The position numbers and the translations under genes were made by a program. The notes beneath the pieces were generated by a model. The model was not told where the DNA came from. It saw nothing but the letters and a program-made list of their open reading frames with translations, and did no database searches. DNA of 64,000 bases, taken from contig NC_084773.1 of assembly GCF_028858725.1 (NCBI RefSeq), forward strand, positions 10,220,350 to 10,284,349. Direction: 5' to 3'. Positions 23,601 through 35,479 of the stretch are shown here, one piece after another; the stretch's first letter is position 1, and the number at the start of each line of letters is the position of its first letter. The DNA comes from Colius striatus. Lineage: Eukaryota > Chordata > Aves > Coliiformes > Coliidae.

Positions 23601-26540
23601 AAATATTTCAGACACAAAGGTAAACATATTTAGGAGGGGAAAAAAAAGAGAAATAAGCCATTCAAATCCCTAAGTTTAAACAAGAGACGGCACTAAACAA
23701 GGAAACCAATCTTTCCCTCTCGGGGGAACTCACCTTTTTGAACTCTGACTGCAACACAAGGCTCCCCTCAGTCCTTTGGCTCCTGCCATCTTACAAGATT
23801 CTGCAAAAGGGAACATTTTCTAAAAATCAGTATGAATTCACTGGGGGTAGGGGCGTGTTTCTGTAGAAAACAACCCCAAACAAATCAGCAGGGCTTCCTC
23901 TACAGGCTTACATTTTATTTAATCCTCTCTCTGCACAAAGCATCTATTCTGGAGAATTCTAGAGGGATGGCAGGAGATGTGTGCAGCCCGTGGTGATGGT
24001 CACTGCTGTGTTTGAACCTGCACACCTTTGGGCTTTGCACAAGGGCTGACCCAGGGGCACAGAAAGGTGCCCATGCAGCAGAGACTTGGCTGGGAACAGG
24101 GCTCAGCAGCTGCTTATGCAGGGCCGGCACAGAATGGGATGCAGGCCCTGAGGGAGCTCAGCCCTGCTAGGACCAGAGTCACTTCTGCATAGGTAATGCA
24201 AAAAACTGCCTAAAATGTCATGTGTCCAGGCCAGAGCATTTAATGTGGAGTGAGAATAACTAAACACCAAGATTTTGGCAGAGCTGTAATAGAAGAGCAT
24301 AGAGGGAGTCAGGCTAAGTGTCCAGCAGAGCCGTTTTGCCCCAAATACCAATGAGATTTTAATCAAGGATAAAACAAGCCCTCCAAAAAAATCCAGTGTT
24401 GCAAGTTTGCTCCTATCTACCTGACTGCCTGGTTATACCCTTTGGGCAGAACACAGCTCCTGAACAAACTCTTACCTCACCTAACATTTTTTGGTGGGCT
24501 TGACTTGATCACACCACTGCAAAGGTCATTTATTAGCTCTTCTCCCTGCATTACACTTCCTACCCTGAGTCTTTGTGCTGCTATGGCTGATGGCATTCCA
24601 AGGCAGCCCTGAAAACTATCCCGAATGCTTGCTCTGTCCCATTAAGGGAAAGTTTTGCTCTTCCATGGCCATATCTGTAGAGGAAATGATGTAACACAGT
24701 GGAGCCGTCTCTGTGAAGACAAAGTGTTGCTCAAAGTAAAGTTGGGTTGCTTAATGTTTCTGCTATTTGTCTCCCCTGCTAACCATTTGTTAGGAATTTA
24801 TGTATGGTCTTTAATGACTGTTGACTCACCTCTCATTTGCTTGTAATCACTCTTCTTACAGCATGGGAAAGGTAAAGCTCTGCTCACACCTAGAGAGTGA
24901 TTGGTGAGGAAAGCAAACTGATCAGGAGAACACTGAGCTGTCCTCCTGGCAAGCCATGGCTCACACATCCTCCCTAGCTGGTCTGCAGACACCAAGGTCA
25001 GTCTTCATCCTCCCTTCTTCCATTCATTTTTCTAATGACTCATTTATGGTAGTACAACAAGGACTTTCCAGTTTTTCAAAGCAGAACATTCCCAAAGTGC
25101 TAACACAGTCTGGAGAAACCCTCCTTAAGCATGTTTTTGTTACAATAAACCCCCTTGGTTCAAAGGAATGACCTGAGCACCTAAAGGGCAGGTTTTGAGG
25201 GCCCTGACTCACACCAACACCAGCAAGCAGTGTGGTTTCCCAGTACTTTTCAGGAAGAAAGGCTTTCAGAGAACAACTCATAGATTGTTTTGGAAGTTAC
25301 AGAATGCTATAAATTCGCAAGCAAAGATGAGATGCACAAAAAGCCTATTCCAGCATGTACTCTCTGCCATGGAGTCTTTCTTCTGAGTGCAAATGCTGAT
25401 GATAACTCACTACAAAGCCCTAATAAATTTGCTGAATGGCATTTTTTATTTTATGTAGGAACCATGTAGCCATATGCTCAACTCCACTCCTTCTCACACA
25501 AGTCAGACACGTACTTGGCATCTCTGGGTCTGAATTCAGACATGACAAAACGCAAATGTGCATTAACTGCACAAATGGGTATGTGGCTGCTGGGAAGAAG
25601 GAAGGTGGACATCAAACAGATTATGCAGTTACTTGGCAAAAGCTGAGAGACAGCCTGGTGAAGTTTTGCATACAAAGAAAAAGAATCCTCGGTCACAACT
25701 CAATGGGACATTTTGATAAAAAGAATAAAGTTTAGAAATTGAAGAACTTTACAACAAACTCTTTTTTTTCTGGCAGAGGTGAGAGTGACCATTATTTGGG
25801 GCAGATTATAAAACATGCAGATTGGAAAGGTGGTTTTTAAGTTGATGCCAGGTTTCAGGTTATAATACAGGTTCACTTAACCACTATTTAGGAGGGATTC
25901 GATAGGATCACCTCAAATTGTAATGATTGACTGCTGGATTATTTCTGAAGCACCTAAAGACAAATTATTTTTTGCTCCAGGCCTCCATTTTCAGTGATGA
26001 AATTGAAATGATAAGAATTCTCCTGCTTCACAATACTGTTTCTGCTGCTAAAAATCAAAGTATCTTTTCAGCCTATAATAAAGCTAATTTGGTTTGTGCT
26101 ATAACACCATGAACTTTCAGCGAGCCAAAAAAACTAGATGAATTTTATCATATCTGGAGATACTCTCTCTCTTGCACATGCACTTATAAATACTCTTTTT
26201 ACTTACATGTGTGCATACATGTACCCAGACATATATATGTACATACACAAGCAGAACATTTTCTTGTGTGCCCAAACCAAGTAGGTGGCTTGTGAATAGT
26301 TTAGGACTGCAAAGTTTTCCCATAAAATCCAACAATGCATTTCCAAATAAGAGAAAAAAAGATGAGAGACAAAAGAGAGAGAGAGAAACCAGCACTGCTG
26401 AATGTATATGGAGCCTGGACTACTTCATTTCTGTGTGTTGAAACTAATTTGTTGCATTATGTTTCTATCTCTTGCATGTCCACATTGCCACAAGGTCTTA
26501 TTTTTACAAAACAGACCCATCATTCTTTCCCACAGGATGA
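20601..26540. other. long non-coding stretch
   Basis: No gene family, RNA or transposon is recognised in about 6 kb. It includes moderately AT-rich parts (23030-23700, 25730-26130), a TA-rich microsatellite at 23381-23403 and a minus-strand exon-like 67-base segment at 23734-23800. The 194-codon minus-strand open frame near 21365-21949 resembles no protein I know and is probably chance. Confidence 0.4.
23381..23403. repeat. short (TA)n microsatellite
   Basis: ATATATATATATG followed by TATATGTATG: a brief, impure dinucleotide run. Confidence 0.75.
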
Positions 26541-26544
26541 AAAC

Positions 26545-26880
26545 ACGGTTAAATTCTTGCTGTAAAAAAACCATTATGTGATGTGCTAGCCAAATGATAC
26601 ACTAATACTCCGACGTAAGTGCTTTTTTGGCAACTACTCAAAGGAGCAAAAATTACATCGTTTTCAACCCCAGTGATGATAAGATTACACAAAAGAAAGC
26701 AAAATATACAAAACGGGTTGATGATAAATATTGTACAATAAATGGAGAATAAATCGGTTTTTTTGCTGTCACACCCTTTGCAGTTTTCTGCAATTTTTCC
26801 ATCACTTGAGTCAGCCACACCAATTACTTGTATCTTATTGGGTGTCCCCTGAAAAAAACCTGACAAAAATAAGGATTTGA
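26545..26880. promoter_or_regulatory. candidate conserved block
   Basis: AT-rich with several isolated CpGs (CTCCGACGTAAG, ACATCGTTTTC, AAACGGG, AATCGG), GATGATAAG and ACAATAAATG words. Persisting CpGs in AT-rich DNA hint at constraint. Confidence 0.3.
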
Positions 26881-28020
26881 AAGATTCCTTTTCAGGAACT
26901 TCCTCCACCAACTATTTCCTCCTTTTCAAATGGGGCTTTCAGAAAGGAAGTGGTGGCCAACAGCAACATTCCCCACGGGAGGGACCCATCTTCCCTTCAC
27001 ATGTGGAGAAGAGAGAATATCCTCTGATGAAGCAGAGCAGGAAAAGAAATCATCCTTTCTTTGGCAGCGTATTCTGACCAGATAGGTGTCTGGTGCCATG
27101 TCCGTGATGGTACCTTCTGAGGAGTCATTTCCAGTTGGCTTCAAGCCCCACATAGCAGAAGGATGTTCAAGATCCCATTGGCTTATCCTCTACCCTACTT
27201 ATTGCAGTTGGAAACAAATCAAGACATTAACAGCAGAAAAATAGCAGCCCTTAATCTTCACTCATATCCTCCACAGCAGTGGACAGGTTTTCTTATGTCC
27301 TCAGTGAGGTGCTCAAATACTTCTTCCTTGTTGCTAGCAGGCTCAGGGTTGGTGGAAATGTGTCTTCCAGCCTTTCACCTTTTCTTCCCAGTTTGCAAAC
27401 CAAATTTCCCGTCTTATGCATAGCGTTTTGCTCCTTCTAAGTGCTTACTAGGCAAGTGGAAAGAACCATTCCAAATGCCAGGGCTGCACAGAGCTTTTTG
27501 CTTGATCTCTTTTGTTGCATCTAGGTACATAAATCACAGCTGAGCTCTCTAAGTAATCTTTGAAACAGAGGGGAAAAATAAAGGAACACAGTCTGGATGA
27601 GACACAGCTCAGGATGAGGATGACTCAGTGGATGGTGGATGGGAAAGTCTGCAGCAAAGACACCATTGGCTTCCTCATCATTCCCACTTGATGTGGTGCA
27701 TTTATTCATAATCTCCAAATGTCCAGTGTCCAACAAGACTGGCAGCTGGAGGATCAAGTAGCTGCTACGTCTCCAGCACCACAGCACCTTTTGCACACAC
27801 CATGAGAAAATATCCAAATCCCTCATGAGCACCATGCAGCCGCTGCTGTGCCACGCTGCATGGCCACAGCCATGCAGGGCCACATGTGGCTGAGAGCTGG
27901 GGCTGCCCCAGGGAGCAAGACGAAAAGCAGGCGTCCATCGGCGGCCCTGCAGCTATATCCCTTTAGCACAGATGTTTGCAAGGGCAGACTCCCGGGGGGC
28001 ACAGAGAGGGGCACCAAGCC
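26881..28020. other. non-coding stretch
   Basis: No gene or repeat recognised. The right part is richer in G and C. Confidence 0.45.
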
Positions 28021-28024
28021 GGAG

Positions 28025-28295
28025 GTGTGATACTGTCCTGCACGTTTGCAAACACCATTTAGCGGAAGTCAGAGGCCTATTTATCGCTTTCAAGCACAGA
28101 CGAAATCGGCTGTTAGTGCTTGCAGGATCAAATGGGTAAATTGGAGGCAGAAAAGATCGCCGTTCAGGCTAATGGGATTTACACTCTCAAATCAAGTTAC
28201 ATGGTTGCATTATAGGGAGTTCACATTGAGGGGAGCCAATTACCCCATTAGCGCTAATAGGAATTGCACCAAGGCATCATGTGAGAAGACACATG
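28025..28295. promoter_or_regulatory. candidate conserved element with homeodomain palindrome
   Basis: Compact block with many retained CpGs (TTATCGC, GACGAAATCGG, GATCGCCG). It has repeated AATGGG words and a perfect 12-base palindrome ATTAGCGCTAAT at 28247-28258, preceded by CCAATTACC. Two inverted ATTA cores separated by GCGC fit a dimeric homeodomain site. On appearance this is one of the strongest conserved non-coding candidates in the window. Confidence 0.45.
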
Positions 28296-28719
28296 CAAAA
28301 AGATTGCAGCTTTCCCTCACTTGTTCAGGATTGTTCTGCTGAAACAAGGCAATAACTGATGACTCTCCCCTCAACATGGGCCACAGTTTAGATGTTCAAT
28401 CTTGGCTTCATCCAACTATTTCACCCATAAAGCTGAACAACTCTTCCCAAACAGCCCAAGGAGGGCTCAGCTCTTCTATACTCAGTGCTGCCTCTTCTAC
28501 TAGCAAACAAACCTGCATAAAGCCAGGCAGGCCTTCAGCTGCTAAGCAAGCCATGGCCAGGGTTGTGCCATTTATCTGTGGTTCCTTCCGAGCCTCTGAA
28601 GTTGCACACCGGCTTTGTCTGATTGCTGCTGTTTATCACCATCTCTTCACTGGCAAGTGCCCAGTGGACACATTTATTCCCTGTGAAGTGCACAGAGGCA
28701 TCTTGAACAGATACCTGTA

Positions 28720-29115
28720 ACCCTAATGACAACTCCTTAATGAAGAAAAGGCAGCAAAATTAAATGCAAGTGGTATATTACCACACTTGTTTTAAATTGA
28801 TATTTAATTAAAAAGTTAATTATTAATTAAGTTTATCAATTGCACATCAGTTGTTCAATAGAAAAAGGCTCATTCATTTAATTATCTGCGTGGAACTGAT
28901 AGTATATGCTTTTTATAGCCAGGCAAGGTTATCTCTGCATCTGTTCTAATTTAGATCAGTTTAGCTTCTAATCTATCGAGAGTGCTTCCTTTTGCAAGCT
29001 TTTGATTTGATCTATAAATGTTTACTCACAGAACTGTGAGGTATTAGAAGCTGATCAAATAAAGGGGAGAGCTGCTCAGAGTTGCATTACGCTCACCAAA
29101 GGGCTCCAGTGGTGT
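28720..29115. promoter_or_regulatory. candidate enhancer with dense TAATTA cluster
   Basis: Extremely AT-rich core at 28795-28845 carrying TTTAATTAAA (28803-28812) and TTAATTATTAATTAA (28816-28830), then TTTATCAATTG. Later parts hold TTTAATTATCTGCG, TTATCTC, CTAATCTATCG and two GATCAAAT-type words. It runs directly into a G25 homopolymer. The motif density points to homeodomain, GATA and TCF/LEF-type control, by inference. Confidence 0.42.
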
Positions 29116-29135
29116 TTTCTTGCAAAGAGCTTCTC

Positions 29136-29160
29136 GGGGGGGGGGGGGGGGGGGGGGGGG
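29136..29160. repeat. G25 homopolymer
   Basis: Twenty-five consecutive G residues, bordered by TTCTC and TTTC. Such a pure run can form G-quadruplex structures and is error-prone in sequencing, so its length may not be exact. Confidence 0.85.
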
Positions 29161-29495
29161 TTTCTTTAACTATGTGCCTGCCGTAAAAGTTCCAAAAAAA
29201 AAAGATAAACATCCACCCTGAAAGTATGTTAATAGCCCAAACAATGAGGAATCTTCAAAGGGGAAGAGGGTCTTCAGAGTAGAATACTGTGACAGACACC
29301 ACCACCACAGGGCAAACTTCCTTGGATTGCAGGGCATGGATTGTGGCAAGGGCCGGGGGCAGTGCTGCTGCACAGGGATGCCAGCTCTGGCCCAGGCTGC
29401 TGGGGAAACACCAACGTTTCTAAGAGCCCCCAGGATCAAGGCATCAGCCTAGGGCTTCTGCTCTTCTTTCTCTCTAAAATGATTCCTAGGTGCAA
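29161..29495. other. non-coding spacer
   Basis: Contains an A10 run near 29195-29204. Nothing else recognised. Confidence 0.45.
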
Positions 29496-29499
29496 ATCA

Positions 29500-29845
29500 A
29501 CAGCTATTTACAGAGGATTTTGGGATGTCGCTTAGTCAGCCACGCAATAAACTCCTCTGGCACTCGAGTAACAATTTCAGGGCAGAGGGAAACCCTGTGA
29601 CTCCAATAGTGTATTCTAATAAATTGTGTTGTTTTAACTGCAAATCGTGATCTTGTTCCGTTTCTACTAAAAGTAGCATTCAGTGCACATAGTTTAAATG
29701 CTAAAGGGTGCTGGTGCATTAGTAGATTATTGGGGACCAGACTTGCCTGGTGCTGAACGCCACCAAAGTTAATGAGAAATTGAGGTAATCTAGAAATTGG
29801 AGCATCGTAGGGGTCTATAGATAGGCACTGTGTAATTAATTAGAA
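29500..29845. promoter_or_regulatory. candidate conserved block
   Basis: Repeat-free with scattered CpGs (GATGTCGC, CACGCAATAAAC, CACTCGAG, AATCGTG, CATCGTAGG) and homeodomain-type words TTCTAATAAATTG, GGTAATCTAG and TGTAATTAATTAG at 29831-29843. Resembles its neighbours at 28.0 and 28.7 kb, together forming a cluster of about 1.8 kb. Confidence 0.38.
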
Positions 29846-30331
29846 ACAGCCACCAGCTTGACCTTTGGAGCTTCAGCCACAAAATGGGCTGCAGCACTTG
29901 CATGTCCATAAGTTGTTCTTGTACCCATTGCACAATAGATGACCTTTCACAGGCAACTACCATGACACAGTCTCTATCCCAGGAGCCTAGCACAAACTAT
30001 GAACATCAGAGAAAAAAAGTGCAGCAGACCAGAGGGTGAGGCGAAGAAAAGGTGAGAGAAAAAAGGTGCTACAAAACATGAGGGCTGATGGACTGCCTTG
30101 AGGAGGCAATGCTGAAACAGATGTGTCTTTTCAGAGGTTAGTTAATCAAGAAAGGAAATGTATCACAAGTAAATAGCTACAGCACAGAGGTTCGTATAAT
30201 TCAGGTGAATATCCAGAGTCTGCAGCTTGTTGATCTGAAGACAAGCCCAGGGCTGTCTCCCATCTCCTGAATGAAAAGCACTAAGGGGAGAGGGCTTTTA
30301 AAAGGAAGGTAATTTACAATGCAATATTGCC

Positions 30332-30360
30332 GGGGGGGGGTGGTGGTGGTGGTGGTGTGT
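30332..30360. repeat. G9 run plus (GGT)n microsatellite
   Basis: G9 followed by about six TGG/GGT units and GTGT, a low-complexity G-rich stretch. Confidence 0.8.
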
Positions 30361-31799
30361 TTGTACAACTGGAGAGATGATAAAAGAAATCTCCATGAAT
30401 AGTAACTGTATGTTTATAGATGGGTGCCTCTTTGCCAACTCTGCGTGCAATGTGCATTCATCTTTACCAGATATTCAAGTGACAGGACTTTTTCAAGTAA
30501 CAATGTTTATAGAAAATGACTATTTTGAAGCTTTACACACTAGAATCTGAGGAAACTTAAAATTTATGTTTACAAACATCATCAGTCACCCTATCTGATA
30601 AATCAGAACAGAGGAATCTGGCTTAACTACTATAGATGGGCAGTGAACTGCAGTTGGTTTCTCCAGAGACTTGCCAACGTTGGTTAAAATGAGAAATTTA
30701 TCATGCATGTGCACACAGATACTCTGAAAGATGCCAAACACATCAAAACACTGTTTTGGGAGGAAATATTTACCCCAGTCCTCTTCCTCGACTAGAGGAC
30801 AAAACTGGAAAGCTTCCTTTCTGTTGTATCACCCCATTCAATGCAGCATTGAGCCATGGGATGCTCCTTTCCTTCAGTGACAGGACTAAAGTGAAGATAA
30901 AGAACTTCCACATGGACAAGAGACATAAATGAAAATACCATACAAGCAAGCAACTCTGAGAGATGGGGAACAAACAAAGCTGGTTTGTTTGTTCTTTAAG
31001 GTGCCACTACACAATGAGGTAGTTGATAAAGTCAGAGTTTTGACTGGAGCTTTTCCACAGCTGAGGGACATCAGACAGCCCTTTGCCTCTACTTGGCCCA
31101 GCCAGTGCTTAGGATCCTCTGCTGTGTGATAAGGAATGAATTAACACTGCAATCTCTCGCTAACAGGGGTGCTAATTTAGTCTGTCATCCCCCTTCAACC
31201 AGCTAGTCTTACAAAACCTGTAAGAATTTAATACATTGGAGCTCTTCAGGCTTAGTGGCCAAATGAGGTTAAAAAAGTTACCTGGGGAGCGATTCAGAGA
31301 TGCTGCCCTGATGTAGGACCTTACACCATTTGTCTTTGAATTCTTGGTTGAAAAGAAATTACCTTGGATAATTCAAACCATTTCTGCATGTATTGAGCAG
31401 TAAGGCTTTTTGGATAGGACTATTCCTTTATAAGTTAAAAGAAAGCAATCAATCCCTTCCATCCCCAGCAGATGCAGAAATTTATTTAAAAGAATTAGGT
31501 TCTTCTAAACTGATGGTGGCTCTCTGAGTGTTAACTCTGGGTTTCTGCCCCAAAAAGGGAACCTCTCCATCTGTCAGCAAGCCATAAGCAAGCCATCAAT
31601 CAAAAAAGACCAGACCTTCATGCAACACTTTGATTAAACCTTTGGTTTCAAAGCTGAATCTTCTGTGCCCTTTTGTAGTCCTGGGCTCCACTGGCAAACA
31701 AACGCAGAAATGCCGCTGGGGAAAGTATGTTTGTGTGAGATTTCCAACCCAATTTTGCAGACTCAGATGTTAGGCAGTTTAGATAAGGGGATGATTAGA

Positions 31800-31925
31800 G
31801 GTCTAAGCCTAAGGTTTGAAATACCCAGACTTCCTGGAACCACCGGTGCAAATCCCAGCAGGGCTGACTCAGTCCTCCAACCTCCTGATGAAGATAAAGT
31901 GAGCTCCATACAGAAGTGTGACTTA
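31800..31925 (+). repeat. possible ancient tRNA-derived SINE relic
   Basis: CGGTGCAAATCCC (31844-31856) resembles a tRNA B-box (GGTTCRAATCC). It is followed by GGGCTGACTCAGTCCTCCAA and GATAAAGTGAG, an order seen in old amniote SINE tails (CTGACTCAGCC..., GATAAAATGAG). No clean A-box or tail is visible. The assignment is from memory of repeat patterns and needs a repeat-library search. Confidence 0.3.
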
Positions 31926-33639
31926 GGAGTCTCCACTCACCAAGACCCCACTGGAGTGGAGATAATGACGGTGGTGCCTACAAAAGGGAAAGGAGATTCA
32001 TTATGCCATGGAGGTGCAGTGTGCCCTAAGTCTGCCCACATCATCCTGGGCTCCACCAGGACTGATTTATGGCTCCTGAATTTTCCAGAGTTTTGCTCCT
32101 GCATGTCTTGTTGTGTGTGTCCAAAGTCTTGCAGTGCTTTTGGCAAAACTAGGGTCCCTCTTATCTTTCTGCTGTGCTACATATTGACCCCTTCATATGA
32201 GCACTGTGTCAATATAATTTGTGATGCAGAGAAGAGCCCTACAGAGGCACGTGACATTGCTTTTCTCTCAGTGAGTGATGTGAGCCAGTTATTCTTATTT
32301 TAGAAAATAAACCATATTCTCTTCATACTAACATTTGGTTTGCCAAGTACAACTACTCAAAAGTTACCAGCAAAAAACTTTCAACAAACAAGCCAAACTA
32401 ATCAATTTAGCCTCTCTTTTCCTTTCTGCTACTGGACAATTAGCCAACATGACACAAAATTCTATCACACATTTCCTCTTTGAAGTTATTCATAATATTC
32501 TCCTTTAATAATTCACAGAGTACTTGCAATTTGTTCTTCTGTGCCATGTTCTAAAAATTAAGTCATCTGATTAGGAGTTCCTCAGAAAAAAAAGAGAAAG
32601 AAAAACCACACAACTTCTGTAACTATCAAACACAGCATCAATAACTGATTTCACAACTAAGTGTATGATTTCACATGCACTTCAGGAAAGTATTGAAACA
32701 GCAGAGCTAATTAAACCTTTGCTCTCCAGTAGCATTTATCTCATTACAGCTCAGACGTTCAGAGGGCAGCAAATCTGAACAGGACACACGTACTTGAATA
32801 TTCTCAAGTGAAACTCCATGAATGGACATTGCTACAGAACCAGGCTCACTTTTTGTCATTCCTCATCCCATATTGAGACAAAAAGATTCATCAAATTGCC
32901 CAAACAGGGTAGCAGATACTCAGTTCTACTACTCAGTCCAACATAAAAACAATCATAAGAAAATCACAACTCATCCTCTCTCTGTTCCTGTTTGCCCTGT
33001 AGCTGGCTGGATTACGACCCACTAGCACCTCCACCCCAAAATGCTCTCCAGCAGAGGAAGGAGATGCTGTCGCCATTCATGGTTCTCAGTGGAGAGAAGC
33101 ATCACCAAATGGCTATTCACCAAATGCATAAAAGTAAAAACAAATAGATAATTTCCCTGGACTTCATGCTCTCATGGTCAAATTACCCCATGTCTTAAAA
33201 GGTACAATTGTCACATATGTGCTGTGATGGAAACTTCTCCAATGGCTGCAGCCACAATGGTTACAAGGAAGCATCCATCCTTCTTTTCCTCTCAAATTTT
33301 TTGAATACTGGTAATATTTCTCCCTCATGTGCAGAAGCTTTTCTTTCAGTTGAAGTAATGGTTCCATTGCGTCTCCTCCACCTGTTTTTTTATTTTCACA
33401 AAACAAAACAAGAACACGGTATCTTTGAGACCTCTACCCTCCTGTCACCTCTCACTGAACCTTACAGATGCACTACAGTGTTACTGGGGTAAGGAACGAG
33501 ACCCTTTCTTTCAAGCTGAGGTGAAAGATGGCTCCAGAAGCTTTGCATGCACACAAGAAAAACGAAATAACGTAGAGGAATCCTTGGCTTTCCAATTTGA
33601 AGCACCCACCTTCTGTTTTTTAATACCATGCAGCCAACA

Positions 33640-34060
33640 TTTTCACTCTGCTTTGGTCTGACTTAAATTGTAACTCCCTCGGGGCAATGTCTTTGCCTTT
33701 CTATTTGCTTTTAAAATGCCTTGCGTGCCTAGCAGCTCCAAGTATAAAATAATCTCTAGAACCACAAGGAGAAAAGCCTCCACGAAGCCGCGCCTCAATT
33801 TTGTAATGAAATTGTCTCTGTGTTGAGATGTCCTGGTGCACAAACATTTCCTCGACAGGGTTTCACTAGCACAAATACTGCTTTTTGTTGTTTTATGTTT
33901 GAATACATACAAAGGCTGTATCTGAGCTTGGGTAAGCATTCACATCAGAAGCGGCTTTATAAGTGACCTCCATCTCAGAGAGCAGAAAGAATGATTTTTC
34001 TTGACCCATCCCAATTTGGCAATAAAATTCAAATGTGGCAAACCAGACCATCCAGGCTTT
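33640..34060. promoter_or_regulatory. candidate conserved block
   Basis: Repeat-free stretch with islands of CpG (CTCGGGGC, TGCGTGC, ACGAAGCCGCGCC, TCGACAGG, AAGCGGC) and words CAATTTTGTAATG, ATAAAATAATC, GCAATAAAATTC. No open frame of interest. Composition suggests constraint. Confidence 0.33.
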
Positions 34061-34835
34061 TATTTTTTCTTCCTTTCTTTTTTTTCTGTCCCTCACCACT
34101 CCCTTTTTTTTCAAAGCAACAAACATTTTGTTGAATTGTTTTAAATAATGACAACATTTGAAACCACTTCAGTCTGCTTAAGATCTCAGGGGGAAAATCT
34201 GGTGAATAAATGACTCGGGATAAATCAAATCATTCTTTTCTAATAAGTGTGTCTCTCACTCTCCTTATCTCGACTGCTGTTTCTACTTCTGTGTGCGCCC
34301 GTGCCTCCCTGGACAGCTCCTGGGCATCACCCCTAGCTCTGAAGCCACACTCTTTGCTCTTGTCACAATCTCTGCAACGGTCCCCACCTTACCTCCTCTC
34401 GTCAAGCTCTTGGGCTTCTCCTGTCTCATCTTCTATTGCAAGTATTTCCAATGCCACCCTCAACCTCCATCCACCAGCCCCACACACGCTGCTGTCTCCA
34501 GTGAAAACCTCTGTCTCCTCCCCTGAAAACACCACCACACAGGCATCATCCATCTAGGCCAGACTCTGGTACCACTCTATTGCAAAAGTAAGCTAACATC
34601 CTCCACTTCTCCTTTGCCCCTGCACCTCCATCCCCTTCCCATGCTGCTGTTTACTGCCATACACACGAGCTGTAAAACTTACAGCGGTCCTTTGGGCACA
34701 GTTTGCATGTGAAACACTATGCGGCACCACGCTGCCTCCGGGCACCAGCGCTGGGGCTGTACAGCATATTCTGAGGAGTCAGGAGAGGTCACCCGTTGGC
34801 TTGATCCCCCTAAGCCCATCTGCCTCCACGCAAGC
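34061..34835. other. non-coding stretch
   Basis: Pyrimidine-rich in its left half. No gene or repeat recognised. Confidence 0.45.
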
Positions 34836-34839
34836 GAGG

Positions 34840-35425
34840 ACACATGCTCTAAACGTGTATTATCTTTTCAGGACATTTGTTTCAGGAGCGAGCTGCGTTC
34901 AGCAAAGGTACGTCAATTGATAATAAACCTGCTCCACACTGTCATTTGTGGGTGATTTGAAGGAAAACAGACCATGTAATCAGGTCTAAGGGGTCCCTAA
35001 TACCAGAGACGCTGGTGCTGTCAGCTATAGAAAATAATTAGAACGTTATCCCTGTGGCAAGGAGAATGTAAATACATCTAAAATACGACATAATGACATT
35101 CTCCTCTGTAAGCCAGGGGATCTGCTTCAAATAAAAGGGCCATTAACACAACAATTAAAGCCAAGGGGGACGGTGAAGTAGGGAGCCTGCCTGGTGCAGG
35201 GCGAGGCAAGCAAGCGCCCGGCGTAAATCTTTCGCCATCCCAGCCAGGAATGTGACTATTAGCCCTCTCATGACCCGAGGGCTTCCCAATAATGCATCTG
35301 CTCTCTGTCAGGGCCAGGATTTCGTAACGTCCTCCAGCCCCAGCCAGGGCCGACTCCAGGGCTGACTCCACGGTGCGGCGCCAAAGAGGGAGTCGTCGGG
35401 AGCTGGGTGGCTCCACGATGGACTT
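34840..35425. promoter_or_regulatory. candidate conserved block, CpG-rich right half
   Basis: The left half has GTGTATTATC, GTCAATTGATAATAAACC, AAATAATTAG and TACGACATAATGAC. The right half (35160-35425) has CAACAATTAAAG, many CpGs (GCGCCCGGCGTAAA, TTTCGCC, GGTGCGGCGCC, GTCGTCGG) and CCCAATAATGC. An exon-like 36-base segment lies at 34872-34907. It may be an enhancer, or a promoter-like element in the CpG-rich part. Confidence 0.37.
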
Positions 35426-35427
35426 TG

Positions 35428-35470
35428 GCCCCTGTTCAGCAAAGCACTTAACTACATGCCGTAGGGATGT
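35428..35470. repeat. possible ancient amniote interspersed-repeat relic
   Basis: GGCCCCTGTTCAGCAAAGCA followed by CTTAACTACATGC resembles a word series (CTGATTCAGCAAAGCACTTA...) that recurs in reptile and bird genomes. Too short for class assignment. Confidence 0.3.
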
Positions 35471-35479
35471 GTCTCCTCC

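Larger units (their letters stand above)
29846..33630. other. long non-coding stretch
   Basis: Holds the GGT microsatellite and the SINE-like segment listed separately. AT-rich parts near 30480-30760 and 32300-32720 show no clear structure. No gene family is recognised, and the 212-codon frame at 31665-32303 looks like chance. Confidence 0.4.

Noticed and set aside
23734..23800. 67-base minus-strand segment with good acceptor and GTGAGT donor
   Set aside because: Open in one frame only, with a composition unlike a known protein and phases that join no other candidate.
31800..31925. tRNA gene
   Set aside because: Only a B-box-like word is present; no cloverleaf or A-box could be drawn.
31665..32303. 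212-codon + strand frame
   Set aside because: No recognisable domain, and it overlaps a likely SINE relic; probably chance.
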